The position numbers and the translations under genes were made by a program. A stretch of DNA of 64,000 bases from Compostibacter hankyongensis (GTDB lineage: Bacteria > Bacteroidota > Bacteroidia > Chitinophagales > Chitinophagaceae): positions 744,001 through 808,000 of the forward strand of contig NZ_BAABFN010000001.1 in the NCBI RefSeq assembly GCF_039541075.1, in the 5' to 3' direction. This document shows, piece after piece, positions 8,264-16,279 of the stretch (position 1 is its first letter; each line of letters opens with the position of its first letter). The notes below the pieces were generated by a model, which was not told the DNA's origin, did not search any database, and saw only the letters and a program-made list of their open reading frames with translations.

Positions 8264-8271
8264 CAAATTTA
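8264..8271 (-). promoter_or_regulatory. -7 element TAAATTTG for the toxin-antitoxin pair
   Basis: Exact TAnnTTTG match on the minus strand about 18 bases before the antitoxin start codon, implying a very short leader. Confidence 0.5.
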
Positions 8272-8290
8272 CTCTTTTTCGTCCGGTATA

Positions 8291-8317
8291 AAAAAATCCT
8301 GCATAGCGCAGGATTTT
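8291..8317 (-). terminator. Intrinsic terminator after the small glycine-tailed gene
   Basis: Perfect 10-base-pair stem AAAATCCTGC / GCAGGATTTT around loop ATAGC. Read on the minus strand it ends in a run of T, so it terminates the gene at 8342-8575 before the toxin-antitoxin promoter. Confidence 0.8.
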
Positions 8318-8341
8318 CAAACAGTAACCACCGGATCCGGC

Positions 8342-8575
8342 TTACTTTCCGCCGCCGAACATACCGGATAATTTATCCCCGGCACCGCCCAGGAAGCCTT
8401 CTGCTTTCTGTACGAGGTTGTCTACATTTTCCCCGCTGAAGATAGAATCGATGGCGCCATGAAACGATTCCGGCACCTTGGCTTTGATCTTCTCAAGGAT
8501 GGTTTCCACGGCCTGCTTGGCCTGATCGGGGTTCAGTCCGACTTTTTGCTGGAGTTCCTGGATAAATTCCTGCAT
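8342..8575 (-). CDS. Small helical protein with glycine-rich tail
   Basis: A 77-residue protein without signal peptide. Residues 1-55 are predicted helical (QEFIQELQQKVGLNPDQAKQAVETILEKI), followed by a Gly-rich tail (GFLGGAGDKLSGMFGGGK). The LNPDQAKQAVETIL segment is reminiscent of the small DUF2267/DUF937-type helical proteins, but I cannot assign a family with confidence. It is monocistronic: an intrinsic terminator follows at 8291-8317, and clpX upstream is separated by 122 bases. No function is proposed. Confidence 0.75.
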   Translation of the reverse strand: MQEFIQELQQKVGLNPDQAKQAVETILEKIKAKVPESFHGAIDSIFSGENVDNLVQKAEGFLGGAGDKLSGMFGGGK

Positions 8576-8697
8576 AGCTATTCGTTTTAAGAGGTGAATT
8601 ATTCCGCAACGTCATGCTGCGCAATGCAAAACGAATCTAAGAAAATTTACGGTATTGGCAAACCGTTCTTTAAAAGCAGGAAAGGGATATGAGCCGC

Positions 8698-9951
8698 TCA
8701 GGCCACCTTCAGGTGCTTCAGCGCGGAACGTTCCAGCTTTTCCCGGGCATATTCCGGGGTAAGCAGGAATGTTTTCTCGCCGGAAGAGGGCAGCTCAAAC
8801 ATGGCGTCGGTCATGATGGCCTCGCAGATGGACCTCAGCCCGCGGGCGCCCAGCTTATACTCCATGGCCTTCTCCACGATATAGTCGAGCACCGCTCCGT
8901 CCGTCTGAAGTTGTATGCCTTCCAGTTCGAAAAGCTTTTCATACTGCTTGATGAGGGCATTCTTCGGCTCGGTGAGGATAGCGCGCAGCGTGACCTGGTC
9001 CAGCGGATTCAGGTGAGTGGTTACCGGCAGGCGGCCCAGCAGCTCGGGGATAAGCCCGAAGGTGCGCAGGTCCTGCGCATTTACATACTGGAGCAGGTGC
9101 TGACGGGTATAATCCTGTTCTGCCTTGTTGGCCGTAAACCCGATGGTGTTGGTCTGGACCCGGCGGGCGATGATCCGGTCGATGCCGTCGAAAGCTCCGC
9201 CGCAGATAAACAGGATATTCTGGGTGTTGATCTTTACCATCTTCTGGTCCGGGTGCTTGCGGCCGCCCTGCGGCGGTACCAGCACGTCGGCTCCTTCGAG
9301 CAGCTTCAGCATACCCTGCTGCACGCCTTCCCCGCTGACATCGCGGGTAATGGAAGGATTATCCTGCTTGCGGGCCACCTTGTCGATCTCGTCGATATAA
9401 ACGATGCCCCGCTCGGCGGCCGCCACATCGTAATCGCAGACCTGCAGCAGGCGGGAAAGAATGCTCTCCACATCTTCGCCGACATAACCGGATTCGGTAA
9501 AAACGGTGGCGTCCACGATGGTGAAGGGTACCTGCAGCATCCTCGCGATGGTGCGGGCCAGCAGGGTTTTACCCGTACCCGTTTCGCCGACCATGACGAT
9601 GTTGGATTTTTCTATCTCCACATCGTCCTTTATTTTCTGCTGCAGCCGCTTGTAGTGATTGTATACAGCTACGGAAAGTATCTTTTTGGCTTCATCCTGA
9701 CCGATGATATACTGGTCCAGGAATTTTTTTATCTCTACCGGCTTGTGGACGTTGGGGTTAAAGGGCTTCTGCGCAGCTTTTTTCGGCTGTCCTTCCCTCG
9801 CGGTGTCCGGCAGCTCCTGCAGGATGATATCCTGCGCATGTGCCACACAGTCATCACAGATGTGCCCTTCCTCTCCTTCGATAAGGAGCCTTACCTCGTT
9901 TTTGCCCCTTCCGCAAAAGGAGCAGTAGATGCCGTTACGTTGCTGTTTCAT
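8698..9951 (-). CDS. clpX: ATP-dependent Clp protease ATPase subunit ClpX
   Basis: ClpX is the AAA+ unfoldase that recognises tagged proteins and feeds them to ClpP. The 417 residues include the N-terminal C4 zinc finger (C10, C13, C32, C35), Walker A GETGTGKT, Walker B IVYIDEIDK, the RKH loop region (GGRKHPDQ) and the IGF loop (NTIGFTANKA) that docks onto ClpP. It is the last gene of tig-clpP-clpP-clpX, 88 bases after the second clpP, so it is probably co-transcribed. All expected motifs are intact. Confidence 0.98.
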   Translation of the reverse strand: MKQQRNGIYCSFCGRGKNEVRLLIEGEEGHICDDCVAHAQDIILQELPDTAREGQPKKAAQKPFNPNVHKPVEIKKFLDQYIIGQDEAKKILSVAVYNHYKRLQQKIKDDVEIEKSNIVMVGETGTGKTLLARTIARMLQVPFTIVDATVFTESGYVGEDVESILSRLLQVCDYDVAAAERGIVYIDEIDKVARKQDNPSITRDVSGEGVQQGMLKLLEGADVLVPPQGGRKHPDQKMVKINTQNILFICGGAFDGIDRIIARRVQTNTIGFTANKAEQDYTRQHLLQYVNAQDLRTFGLIPELLGRLPVTTHLNPLDQVTLRAILTEPKNALIKQYEKLFELEGIQLQTDGAVLDYIVEKAMEYKLGARGLRSICEAIMTDAMFELPSSGEKTFLLTPEYAREKLERSALKHLKVA

Positions 9952-10039
9952 CTGTTGACATTATAAACTTCGCATATTCCCATATTCCTGTGCGATAAAT
10001 ACGGTCATGCCCGGTTTCATTTTGCTTACCTTTTCCTCC

Positions 10040-10669
10040 CTAAATCTTTTCCATGATCTGGTCCACGATGCCGTAGCCGATGGCTTCCTTGGCATCCATC
10101 CAGTAATCGCGTTCGAAATCCCGCAGTATCTTTTCCATCTTCTGTCCGCAGTTCTCGGCCAGTATCCTGGCGCCCAGTTCCTTCGTTTTGCGGATCTGTT
10201 TGGCATGGATCTCCAGGTCGGAGGAAACCCCCTGGAGGTAGCCGCCCAGGCTGGGCTGGTGGATCATCACTTCCCCGCTGGGATAGATAAAGCGATGGCC
10301 TTTTTCACCACCCGACAGCAGGATGCTGCCCATGGAAGCGGCCAATCCCATACATACGGTAGACACCGGCGACTCGATCATCCGCATGGTATCGTAGATC
10401 ACCATGCCGGAGGTTACCATGCCCCCCGGGCTGTTGATATAAAAGGTGATCTCCTTACCGGGCGCTTTGCTGTTCAGATACAGCAGCCGGTTGACGACCT
10501 CTTTGGCAGATTGGTCATCCACGACGCCCCACAGAAATACCTTCCGCTCTTCCAGGAACTTTTTATCGAATTCACGTGAAGAGACCAGGCCTTCCAGGGG
10601 ATTGTTTTCTTCTTTCGGTTTTTCTTCTTCCGACCGGAGCGGGATTATGTTTTTTGAATAACGCGCCAT
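10040..10669 (-). CDS. clpP: ClpP protease subunit, second (divergent) paralog
   Basis: A 209-residue serine protease of the ClpP family with complete catalytic triad S112 (GLAASMGS), H137 (MIHQPS) and D188 (FERDYW). It differs from its upstream neighbour by a charged N-terminal extension (SEEEKPKEENNP), by the replaced axial-loop region and by GGEKGHRFIYP before the active-site histidine. It lies 36 bases downstream of the other clpP and 88 bases upstream of clpX. It may form homo- or hetero-heptamers with the paralog; whether both dock ClpX is not decidable here. It is not pseudogenised. Confidence 0.95.
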   Translation of the reverse strand: MARYSKNIIPLRSEEEKPKEENNPLEGLVSSREFDKKFLEERKVFLWGVVDDQSAKEVVNRLLYLNSKAPGKEITFYINSPGGMVTSGMVIYDTMRMIESPVSTVCMGLAASMGSILLSGGEKGHRFIYPSGEVMIHQPSLGGYLQGVSSDLEIHAKQIRKTKELGARILAENCGQKMEKILRDFERDYWMDAKEAIGYGIVDQIMEKI

Positions 10670-10705
10670 GATTGTTTTTCGGGGTTGGTTGAAGGAATGT
10701 TTTAA

Positions 10706-11410
10706 TTATCCGGCCTGCTCATCCGTTCCCTGTTTCCGGGGATTGATGCTGAGCACCTCATCCACCAGGCCGTAGGCTTTGGCTTCTTCCGCCAGCAGCC
10801 AGTAATCGCGGTCGCTGTCTTTCTCCACCTTTTTCAGGGGCTGACCGGTATGGTGGGCGATGATCTCATTCAGCTCCTTGCGGATCCTCAGGATTTCCTT
10901 GGCGGTGATCTCCACGTCGGAAGCCTGCCCGCCGATAGCGCCGCTGGGCTGGTGGAGCATGATCCGGGAATGCCGCAGGGCGGTCCGCTTGTTCTTGGCG
11001 CCCGAGCACATCAGGATGGCGGCCATCGAGGCGGCCATGCCCGTGCATATGGTCGCCACGTCGGGACCGATGATCTGCATCGTATCGTACATCCCGAGAC
11101 CGGCATATACGCTGCCGCCCGGACTGTTGATATACATCTGGATATCCCGCTGCCGGTCGGTCGACTCAAGAAATAACAGCTGGGCGTTGACAATGTTGGC
11201 GACATAGTCGTCGACGGGTTCTCCCAGGAAGATGATGCGATCCATCATCAGGCGGGAAAAAACATCCATGGACGCCACGTTCAGCGGACGTTCCTCGATA
11301 ATATAGGGGGTGAGGGCCTTTACAGACTGATGGGTATACTGGTCAAACGCCAGGCTGTTGATGCCATGGTGGCGGATCGCATATTTCCTGAATTCCTGAT
11401 CAGTGTTCAT
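10706..11410 (-). CDS. clpP: ClpP protease subunit, first paralog
   Basis: A 234-residue ClpP with triad S128 (TGMAASMAA), H153 (MLHQPSGAIGG) and D202 (SDRDYW). The segment VFSRLMMDRIIFLG is the conserved start of the mature ClpP core, preceded by a longer N-terminal part (about 45 residues) that probably includes a propeptide. The QASDVEI stretch in the handle helix is canonical, so this is the more conventional of the two paralogs. Its start codon overlaps the end of the trigger factor gene by 11 bases, indicating coupled translation. Confidence 0.96.
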   Translation of the reverse strand: MNTDQEFRKYAIRHHGINSLAFDQYTHQSVKALTPYIIEERPLNVASMDVFSRLMMDRIIFLGEPVDDYVANIVNAQLLFLESTDRQRDIQMYINSPGGSVYAGLGMYDTMQIIGPDVATICTGMAASMAAILMCSGAKNKRTALRHSRIMLHQPSGAIGGQASDVEITAKEILRIRKELNEIIAHHTGQPLKKVEKDSDRDYWLLAEEAKAYGLVDEVLSINPRKQGTDEQAG

Positions 11411-12776
11411 GATGATGATTATGCGGTAAATGATTGAATTCTTCCAAAGTTATCGTTTTCTCCTCGATATTCAGCTGGCTTTCCGCCCAGTCCAGCAGCT
11501 TGCCCGTCAGCAGTTCCCGGTAGGTCTGATCCAGGTATTTTTCGTCCTGGGTCAGCTTGTCCAGGTAGGCATCCACCCACTCGGTATTACCGGCTCCGCC
11601 GGCCAGTCCGAAGTAACCCAGCACCTGCTTTTTGGCATGTTCCCGCAGTTCCTCGGCCGATACCTTGATATCGTTTTCCCGGATCAGCTTGTCAGAGATC
11701 AGCGTCCAGCGGAGCTGATGGTCAAACTGGGGATATTCTTTTTCGGCATCTTCGGAGGAGCGGTTTTTGCCCTCGCCGTTCTGGAGCCATTTTTTCAGAA
11801 ACTCCGCGGGAAGGGTAATGGGCGTTTCGTGCACCAGCAGTTCAAAAATATCGTTTTGCAGACGGGTACGGGTCTGCTCGTCGTAATAGCGCGCGATCTC
11901 TTCCCCGACCTTGTTCCGGAAATCCGCTTCCGTGGCGGGGGTGTCGGTAGGATATACCTCTTTAAAAAAGTCCTCGTCCAACGCCCGCTTTTCCAGGTGT
12001 TCCGTTTTGAGCAGGGTCAGCCGGAAATGCTTCTGGGCGGCTGCCTCGTCTTCCGGATCCAGTTCCAGGTCACGCAATACATTCTTCAGTTCCGTTTCGT
12101 CGAAAGCATCTGCAAGCTTAAAGACAATATGATCGTCTTTTTTCTTCCCGGTAAGCTGTTCGCGGAGAGCGGGCGAGAAATACTTCACCAGCAGGGAGTT
12201 TTCCTTCTGTATCCCCCCTTCTACGGGCGTGCCGGCCGCATCGCATTCCTCGAATTGTACCGTTACGGCGTCTTCTTCGCTGCTGACGCTTTCCTGCTCC
12301 GTCATCTTACCGCCTTTGAGCTGCAGCCTTTCCACTTCTTCATCTACCGTTTTCTCATCGGGGGTAATGCGGTAGCGGGTAAGGGTGGTCTTGTCTTTAA
12401 TAGGCGTCACGTCGAATTCCGGCTTCAGGCCGATCTCGAAGTCAAAGGCATATTCTCCGGGCTCGTTCATATTGAGCCGGTCCGTATCGGCGCCCAGGGA
12501 CAGGGGCTGGGCAAAGATCTCCAGCTTTTCTTCCTGGAGGTAGCTGCCCAGTTCTTTTTCCACGGATTTCACCACCTCATCGGCAAAAACAGCCGGACCG
12601 TGCATTTTCTTGATCAGGCCTGTGGGCACCATGCCTTTCCGGAAGCCGGGGAGGCTGGCGTTTTTGCTGTATTGCTTCAGTGCTTTCTCAAAAGCGGGCA
12701 GGTAGTCGTCCTGGGCCACCTTCACGGTAAGCTTATCGTTTAATACACCGATGTTTTCTCTGGTAACGGTTGCCAT
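11400..12776 (-). CDS. tig: Trigger factor chaperone
   Basis: Trigger factor is the ribosome-bound chaperone that meets nascent chains. The ribosome-docking signature GFRKGMVP is at about residue 43-50. The start at 12776 gives MATVTRENIGVLNDKL, the typical N-terminus; 19 extra in-frame residues upstream look non-coding. The middle is weakly like the FKBP-type PPIase domain and may be degenerate, which is common in Bacteroidota. The long C-terminal helical arm ends in a His-rich tail (LPHNHHHEH). It heads the operon with both clpP genes and clpX, the arrangement seen in many bacteria. Confidence 0.95.
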   Translation of the reverse strand: MATVTRENIGVLNDKLTVKVAQDDYLPAFEKALKQYSKNASLPGFRKGMVPTGLIKKMHGPAVFADEVVKSVEKELGSYLQEEKLEIFAQPLSLGADTDRLNMNEPGEYAFDFEIGLKPEFDVTPIKDKTTLTRYRITPDEKTVDEEVERLQLKGGKMTEQESVSSEEDAVTVQFEECDAAGTPVEGGIQKENSLLVKYFSPALREQLTGKKKDDHIVFKLADAFDETELKNVLRDLELDPEDEAAAQKHFRLTLLKTEHLEKRALDEDFFKEVYPTDTPATEADFRNKVGEEIARYYDEQTRTRLQNDIFELLVHETPITLPAEFLKKWLQNGEGKNRSSEDAEKEYPQFDHQLRWTLISDKLIRENDIKVSAEELREHAKKQVLGYFGLAGGAGNTEWVDAYLDKLTQDEKYLDQTYRELLTGKLLDWAESQLNIEEKTITLEEFNHLPHNHHHEH

Positions 12777-13135
12777 AGTTTTAAAAGTGATAGTTTTAGC
12801 GCAATAATGGTTCCTAAGTTTACTTACTGACATGAAGTCAGTTGCGGGTGCCAGGGTAACAGTCGGTGATCCCTTGTTTGCGGAAAAGGCGGGATGGCGG
12901 GTGCGACCTCAGCAACGCATTTTTATCTGCTCTCCGGTCTTTGTTTTTCCGGAAAAGGAGCGCAAAATTAAGATTTTTGTGCCAGATTCCGGTGACCGTC
13001 TTTGGGGAGGACGGGCCCAGGATCCGCCGGACGATTTCCGGGGGAGGAGTATTGTTTTAGTTTGGGATTTTGGGGAGAATGGAAGACGCGGGCCGCATCC
13101 GCTTCTCGAGAACAGCATGCGCCTTCAATTTTAAG
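12777..13135. other. Gene-free gap upstream of trigger factor
   Basis: No supportable gene is seen in these 359 bases. A minus-strand TAATTTTG (12963-12970) matches the -7 consensus and could drive tig with a leader of about 185 bases. The remainder is GC-rich without a clear hairpin, and short ORFs here are not convincing. Confidence 0.5.
12963..12970 (-). promoter_or_regulatory. Possible -7 element TAATTTTG for tig-clpP-clpP-clpX
   Basis: TAnnTTTG match on the minus strand about 187 bases before the tig start. No good -33 box, so support is limited. Confidence 0.35.
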
Positions 13136-13217
13136 TGCGGATGGAGGGACTCGAACCCACACGCCTTACGGCACCAGATCCTAAGTCTGGCGCGGCTACC
13201 AGTTACGCCACATCCGC
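13136..13217 (-). tRNA. tRNA-Leu, anticodon TAG
   Basis: On the minus strand the acceptor arm GCGGATG pairs with CATCCGC, the anticodon stem CCAGA/TCTGG encloses loop CTTAGGA (anticodon TAG), the long class II variable arm (TGCCGTAAGGCG) is present, and the T loop GGTTCGAGTCC is canonical. The discriminator is A and CCA is not encoded. A promoter-like TACCTTTG lies 35-42 bases upstream. Confidence 0.96.
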
Positions 13218-13251
13218 AGAACCAGCCGGCGCCGGGCCGGTCAAGCGCGGG

Positions 13252-13259
13252 CAAAGGTA
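13252..13259 (-). promoter_or_regulatory. -7 element TACCTTTG for tRNA-Leu
   Basis: Exact match to the most common Bacteroidota -7 form, minus strand, followed by a GC-rich spacer and then the tRNA. Confidence 0.6.
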
Positions 13260-13312
13260 TCGTTTTTTCCGGAAAAGCGAGGCCAGGGGGCTGCCGAAAA
13301 CCGGTAGTGTCA

Positions 13313-13594
13313 TTAGAAAAGGCGCTTGGTATGAAGCACAGCCAGTACGACAACCCTTTTTTCTTCAATAATATAACTGAATACCATAGGGGAACTGTCG
13401 CAGGAAAGTAATTCTGATGTCCCGGTATCGATCTGAAAGAGGAAAGGATTCCGGCAAATAAGATCAAATCGTTCGGAAAGGGCCTGGATAAGGGGGGCGA
13501 CTTGCAGCGGTGCTTTTTCGCGATACCATTCTACAGCCTCCTTTATATCCAGCTCGGCTGCTGTCCGGATGGAAATGGCATAGGGATCAGGCAT
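13313..13594 (-). CDS. RelE/ParE-family toxin (second pair)
   Basis: A 93-residue RelE/ParE-superfamily protein: N-terminus YAISIRTAAELDIKEAVEWY, the short loop REKAPLQVAPLIQALSERFDLI, the central RNPFLFQI and the terminal strands MVFSYIIEEKRVVVLAVLHTKR. It is more divergent than the 7.7 kb toxin. It overlaps the upstream antitoxin gene by 8 bases. Activity (mRNA cleavage or gyrase inhibition) cannot be decided from sequence. The local base composition is less GC-rich than neighbouring genes. Confidence 0.82.
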   Translation of the reverse strand: MPDPYAISIRTAAELDIKEAVEWYREKAPLQVAPLIQALSERFDLICRNPFLFQIDTGTSELLSCDSSPMVFSYIIEEKRVVVLAVLHTKRLF

Positions 13595-13817
13595 CCCTCA
13601 ATAACTCATTTTTGCATTCCTTCCATGATTTTCCGTTATCTTGCTTTGTGTGATAGGCCTTTAGCCGGTTATCCAGCAGGCCCTTTAAGGCAGGAGTCAG
13701 TTCCGGCGGAGCTGTTAGCTCCTCTTTCATTTCTTGATACCGATATTGTAAGCTGTCCAGAAAAGCAAGCAGTACCTTTTCTTCCTTTTCATCATGTGGA
13801 GATACGAGAATAGCCAT
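13587..13817 (-). CDS. Putative antitoxin of the second pair
   Basis: A 76-residue, strongly charged and helical protein (ILVSPHDEKEEKVLLAFLDS...RYQEMKEELTAPPELTPAL) upstream of and overlapping a RelE/ParE toxin gene. The ILVSPHDEKEEKVLLAFL opening followed by helices resembles antitoxins seen with RelE toxins in Bacteroidota, but no DNA-binding fold is obvious. Identification relies on gene order and overlap. A TATCTTTG promoter element lies 26-33 bases upstream. Confidence 0.75.
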   Translation of the reverse strand: MAILVSPHDEKEEKVLLAFLDSLQYRYQEMKEELTAPPELTPALKGLLDNRLKAYHTKQDNGKSWKECKNELLRDA

Positions 13818-13842
13818 AACCCGGATACAATTTTGTATGTTT

Positions 13843-13850
13843 CAAAGATA
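13843..13850 (-). promoter_or_regulatory. -7 element TATCTTTG for the second toxin-antitoxin pair
   Basis: Exact TAnnTTTG on the minus strand, about 26 bases before the antitoxin start; divergent from the rel promoter about 100 bases away. Confidence 0.55.
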
Positions 13851-13924
13851 AGACTTTTTAATATGACGCCTGAAAAACGGCAAAATGACACCCGGACCGG
13901 AAAGCCGGAGGGGCGGTCTGGTTG

Positions 13925-13954
13925 TTGTTATTATAAAGATGTGATGTAATTTTG
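13925..13954 (+). promoter_or_regulatory. Promoter TTG-N19-TAATTTTG abutting rel start codon
   Basis: TTG at 13925-13927 and TAATTTTG at 13947-13954 with 19-base spacing. The -7 box ends only 4 bases before the ATG of rel (13959), so the transcript would be leaderless or nearly so. Confidence 0.6.
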
Positions 13955-13958
13955 AAGT

Positions 13959-16205
13959 ATGCCTACAGGAACGATCAAAAAAGAACGGTATGCGCTTTCC
14001 GAAGAACAGGAAAAGAAGGAGATCGTACGGCAGTACCGCGCCCTGCTGCGGGCGCTGAAGAGCAAGCTTAAGAAAGGCGACAAGGAACAAGTACGCCGGG
14101 CCTTTGAGATCGCCGCCGATGCGCATAAGGATATGCGGCGTAAATCCGGCGAGCCCTATATCCTCCATCCCCTGGCGGTAGCCCAGATCACCATCGAAGA
14201 GATCGGGCTGGGAGTGACCTCGGCCATCTGCGCCCTGCTGCACGATACGGTAGAGGATACCGAGGTAACCCTCGAGGAGATCGAACGCGAATTCGGCAGC
14301 AAATGCGCGCATATCATCGACGGGCTGACCAAGATATCCAACGTCATTGAGGACTCCAATACCAGTACCCAGCAGGCAGAGAACTTCAAAAAGATACTGC
14401 TGACCCTGGCCGAAGACCCCCGCGTGATCCTCATCAAGCTGGCGGACCGCCTGCACAACATGCGCACGCTGGACAGCATGAGCCGCGAGAAGCAGCTGAA
14501 GATCGCCTCGGAGACGGTGTTTATCTATGCTCCCCTGGCTCACCGTCTGGGGCTCTACAATATCAAGTCCGAAATGGAAGACCTGGCCCTGAAGTATACG
14601 GAGCCGGAAGTTTACTTCGACATCGCCCAGAAGCTCAGGGAAACCAAACGGGAGCGGACCCGGTATATCAATGAGTTTATCCGCCCGGTCCGGGAACGGC
14701 TGCAGCAGGAAGGATTTGAGTTTGAGATTTTCGGGCGGCCCAAATCCATCCACTCCATCTGGAACAAGATGAAGAAAAAGGGAGTGACCTTCGAGGAGGT
14801 TTACGACCTGTTTGCCATCCGCATCATCCTCCATTCGGTGACCGAGCGGGAAAAGGCCGATTGCTGGAAAGCCTATTCCGTGATCACCGACTTTTATATG
14901 CCCAGCACGCAGCGTCTGCGCGACTGGCTCAGCAATCCCAAATCCAATGGCTATGAGGCGCTCCATACCACCGTCATGGGGCCGGGCGGCAGGTGGGTGG
15001 AAGTGCAGATCCGTTCTGAACGGATGAATGAAATTGCCGAAAAAGGACTCGCCGCTCACTGGAAATATAAGGAAGGCGCCGTTCAGGAGAGCAAGTTCGA
15101 CGAATGGTTCAAGCAGATCCGGGATATGCTGGGCAACTCGGATGCCAGCACCCTGGATTTCGTACAGGATTTCAAGCTCAATCTCTTCGCCGAGGAAATT
15201 TATGTCTATACCCCCAAAGGGGATCTGAAGATACTTCCCGCCGGCGCCTCCGCCCTGGATTTTGCCTTTGCCATCCACAGCGCCATCGGCCAGAAATGTA
15301 TCGGCGCCAAGGTCAACTATAAGCTGGTGCCCATCAGCCACAAGCTGAAAAGCGGGGACCAGGTGGAGATCATCAGCTCCAACAAACAAAAGCCTTCGGA
15401 AGACTGGCTGAACTTTGTGGTCACCGCCAAGGCCAAATCCCGTATCAAGGACGCGCTGAAAGAAGAAAAAAGGGTGGTGGCCATGGACGGACAGGCGGCG
15501 CTGGAGCGGAAGCTGAACAACATGGGCGCGGCCGTAAATGTCCAGAATATCAATGAGCTGACCCAATACTTCAAACAGCCCTCCCCGTTAGACCTGTACT
15601 ATCAGATCGCGGTGAAAAACATCGATCTGAAAACGCTCCGGGAATTTACGTTGCTGGGCGACAGGCTGGAAGCGCCGAAGCCGCAAAAGGCGCCGGAGCC
15701 TGAGGTGAAGTCGCCCGAGCCCTCGAAGAAGAGTCCCAAAAAGGAATCCGAGCTGATCATCTTCGGGGAAAATGCGGACCGGATAGAATACAAGCTGGCG
15801 AACTGCTGTAAGCCGATCCCGGGCGATGACGTATTCGGATTTGTCACGGCCAGCGAGGGTCTGAAGATACACCGGACCAACTGCCCCAATGCCGCCCAGT
15901 TGCTTTCTCATTACGGCCACCGCGTGGTAAAGACCAAATGGGCGAAAAACAAAGAGATCTCCTTCCTGACCGGCCTGCGGATCATCGGGATGGACGACGT
16001 GGGGGTCATCAACAAGATCACCAACGTTATTTCCGGGGAAATGAAGGTCAATATTTCCGCCCTGACCATCGAATCAAAAGAGGGCCTTTTCGAAGGCATT
16101 GTAAAGGTATTTGTCCACGATCGGGAAGAGCTGGAAGAGCTGGCTGTGCGCCTCCGCAAGCTCAACGGCATACAGTCGGTAAGCCGCCTGGAGGTGGAAG
16201 ACTGA
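13959..16205 (+). CDS. rel: Bifunctional (p)ppGpp synthetase/hydrolase (Rel/SpoT)
   Basis: The enzyme makes and degrades (p)ppGpp in the stringent response. The 748 residues show all domains: HD hydrolase (YILHPLAVAQI, HDTVEDTEVT, LADRLHNMRTLDSM) at about 65-190, synthetase with NPKSNGYEALHTTV and VEVQIRSERMNEIAEKG at about 240-370, TGS (IYVYTPKGDLKILPAGASAL), a zinc-finger-like region (YKLANCCKPIPGDDVFGFV, HRTNCPNA) and a C-terminal ACT domain. Both catalytic halves look intact. The next ATG would remove part of the hydrolase, so 13959 is the real start even though a promoter element abuts it. purA follows with its own promoter. Confidence 0.97.
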   Translation: MPTGTIKKERYALSEEQEKKEIVRQYRALLRALKSKLKKGDKEQVRRAFEIAADAHKDMRRKSGEPYILHPLAVAQITIEEIGLGVTSAICALLHDTVEDTEVTLEEIEREFGSKCAHIIDGLTKISNVIEDSNTSTQQAENFKKILLTLAEDPRVILIKLADRLHNMRTLDSMSREKQLKIASETVFIYAPLAHRLGLYNIKSEMEDLALKYTEPEVYFDIAQKLRETKRERTRYINEFIRPVRERLQQEGFEFEIFGRPKSIHSIWNKMKKKGVTFEEVYDLFAIRIILHSVTEREKADCWKAYSVITDFYMPSTQRLRDWLSNPKSNGYEALHTTVMGPGGRWVEVQIRSERMNEIAEKGLAAHWKYKEGAVQESKFDEWFKQIRDMLGNSDASTLDFVQDFKLNLFAEEIYVYTPKGDLKILPAGASALDFAFAIHSAIGQKCIGAKVNYKLVPISHKLKSGDQVEIISSNKQKPSEDWLNFVVTAKAKSRIKDALKEEKRVVAMDGQAALERKLNNMGAAVNVQNINELTQYFKQPSPLDLYYQIAVKNIDLKTLREFTLLGDRLEAPKPQKAPEPEVKSPEPSKKSPKKESELIIFGENADRIEYKLANCCKPIPGDDVFGFVTASEGLKIHRTNCPNAAQLLSHYGHRVVKTKWAKNKEISFLTGLRIIGMDDVGVINKITNVISGEMKVNISALTIESKEGLFEGIVKVFVHDREELEELAVRLRKLNGIQSVSRLEVED

Positions 16206-16212
16206 GTCCAAC

Positions 16213-16244
16213 TTGCCGTAAAGTCTTTTTAAATGTTATTTTTG
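16213..16244 (+). promoter_or_regulatory. purA promoter TTG-N21-TATTTTTG
   Basis: TTG at 16213-16215 and TATTTTTG at 16237-16244, 21 bases apart, 35 bases before the purA ATG. A good Bacteroidota consensus. Confidence 0.65.
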
Positions 16245-16279
16245 CCGGGCATTTACTAACTGATAAAATACCAAACCTG

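Noticed and set aside
15938..16279. N-terminal extension of purA
   Set aside because: Overlaps the rel gene and crosses the purA promoter; canonical start is 16280.
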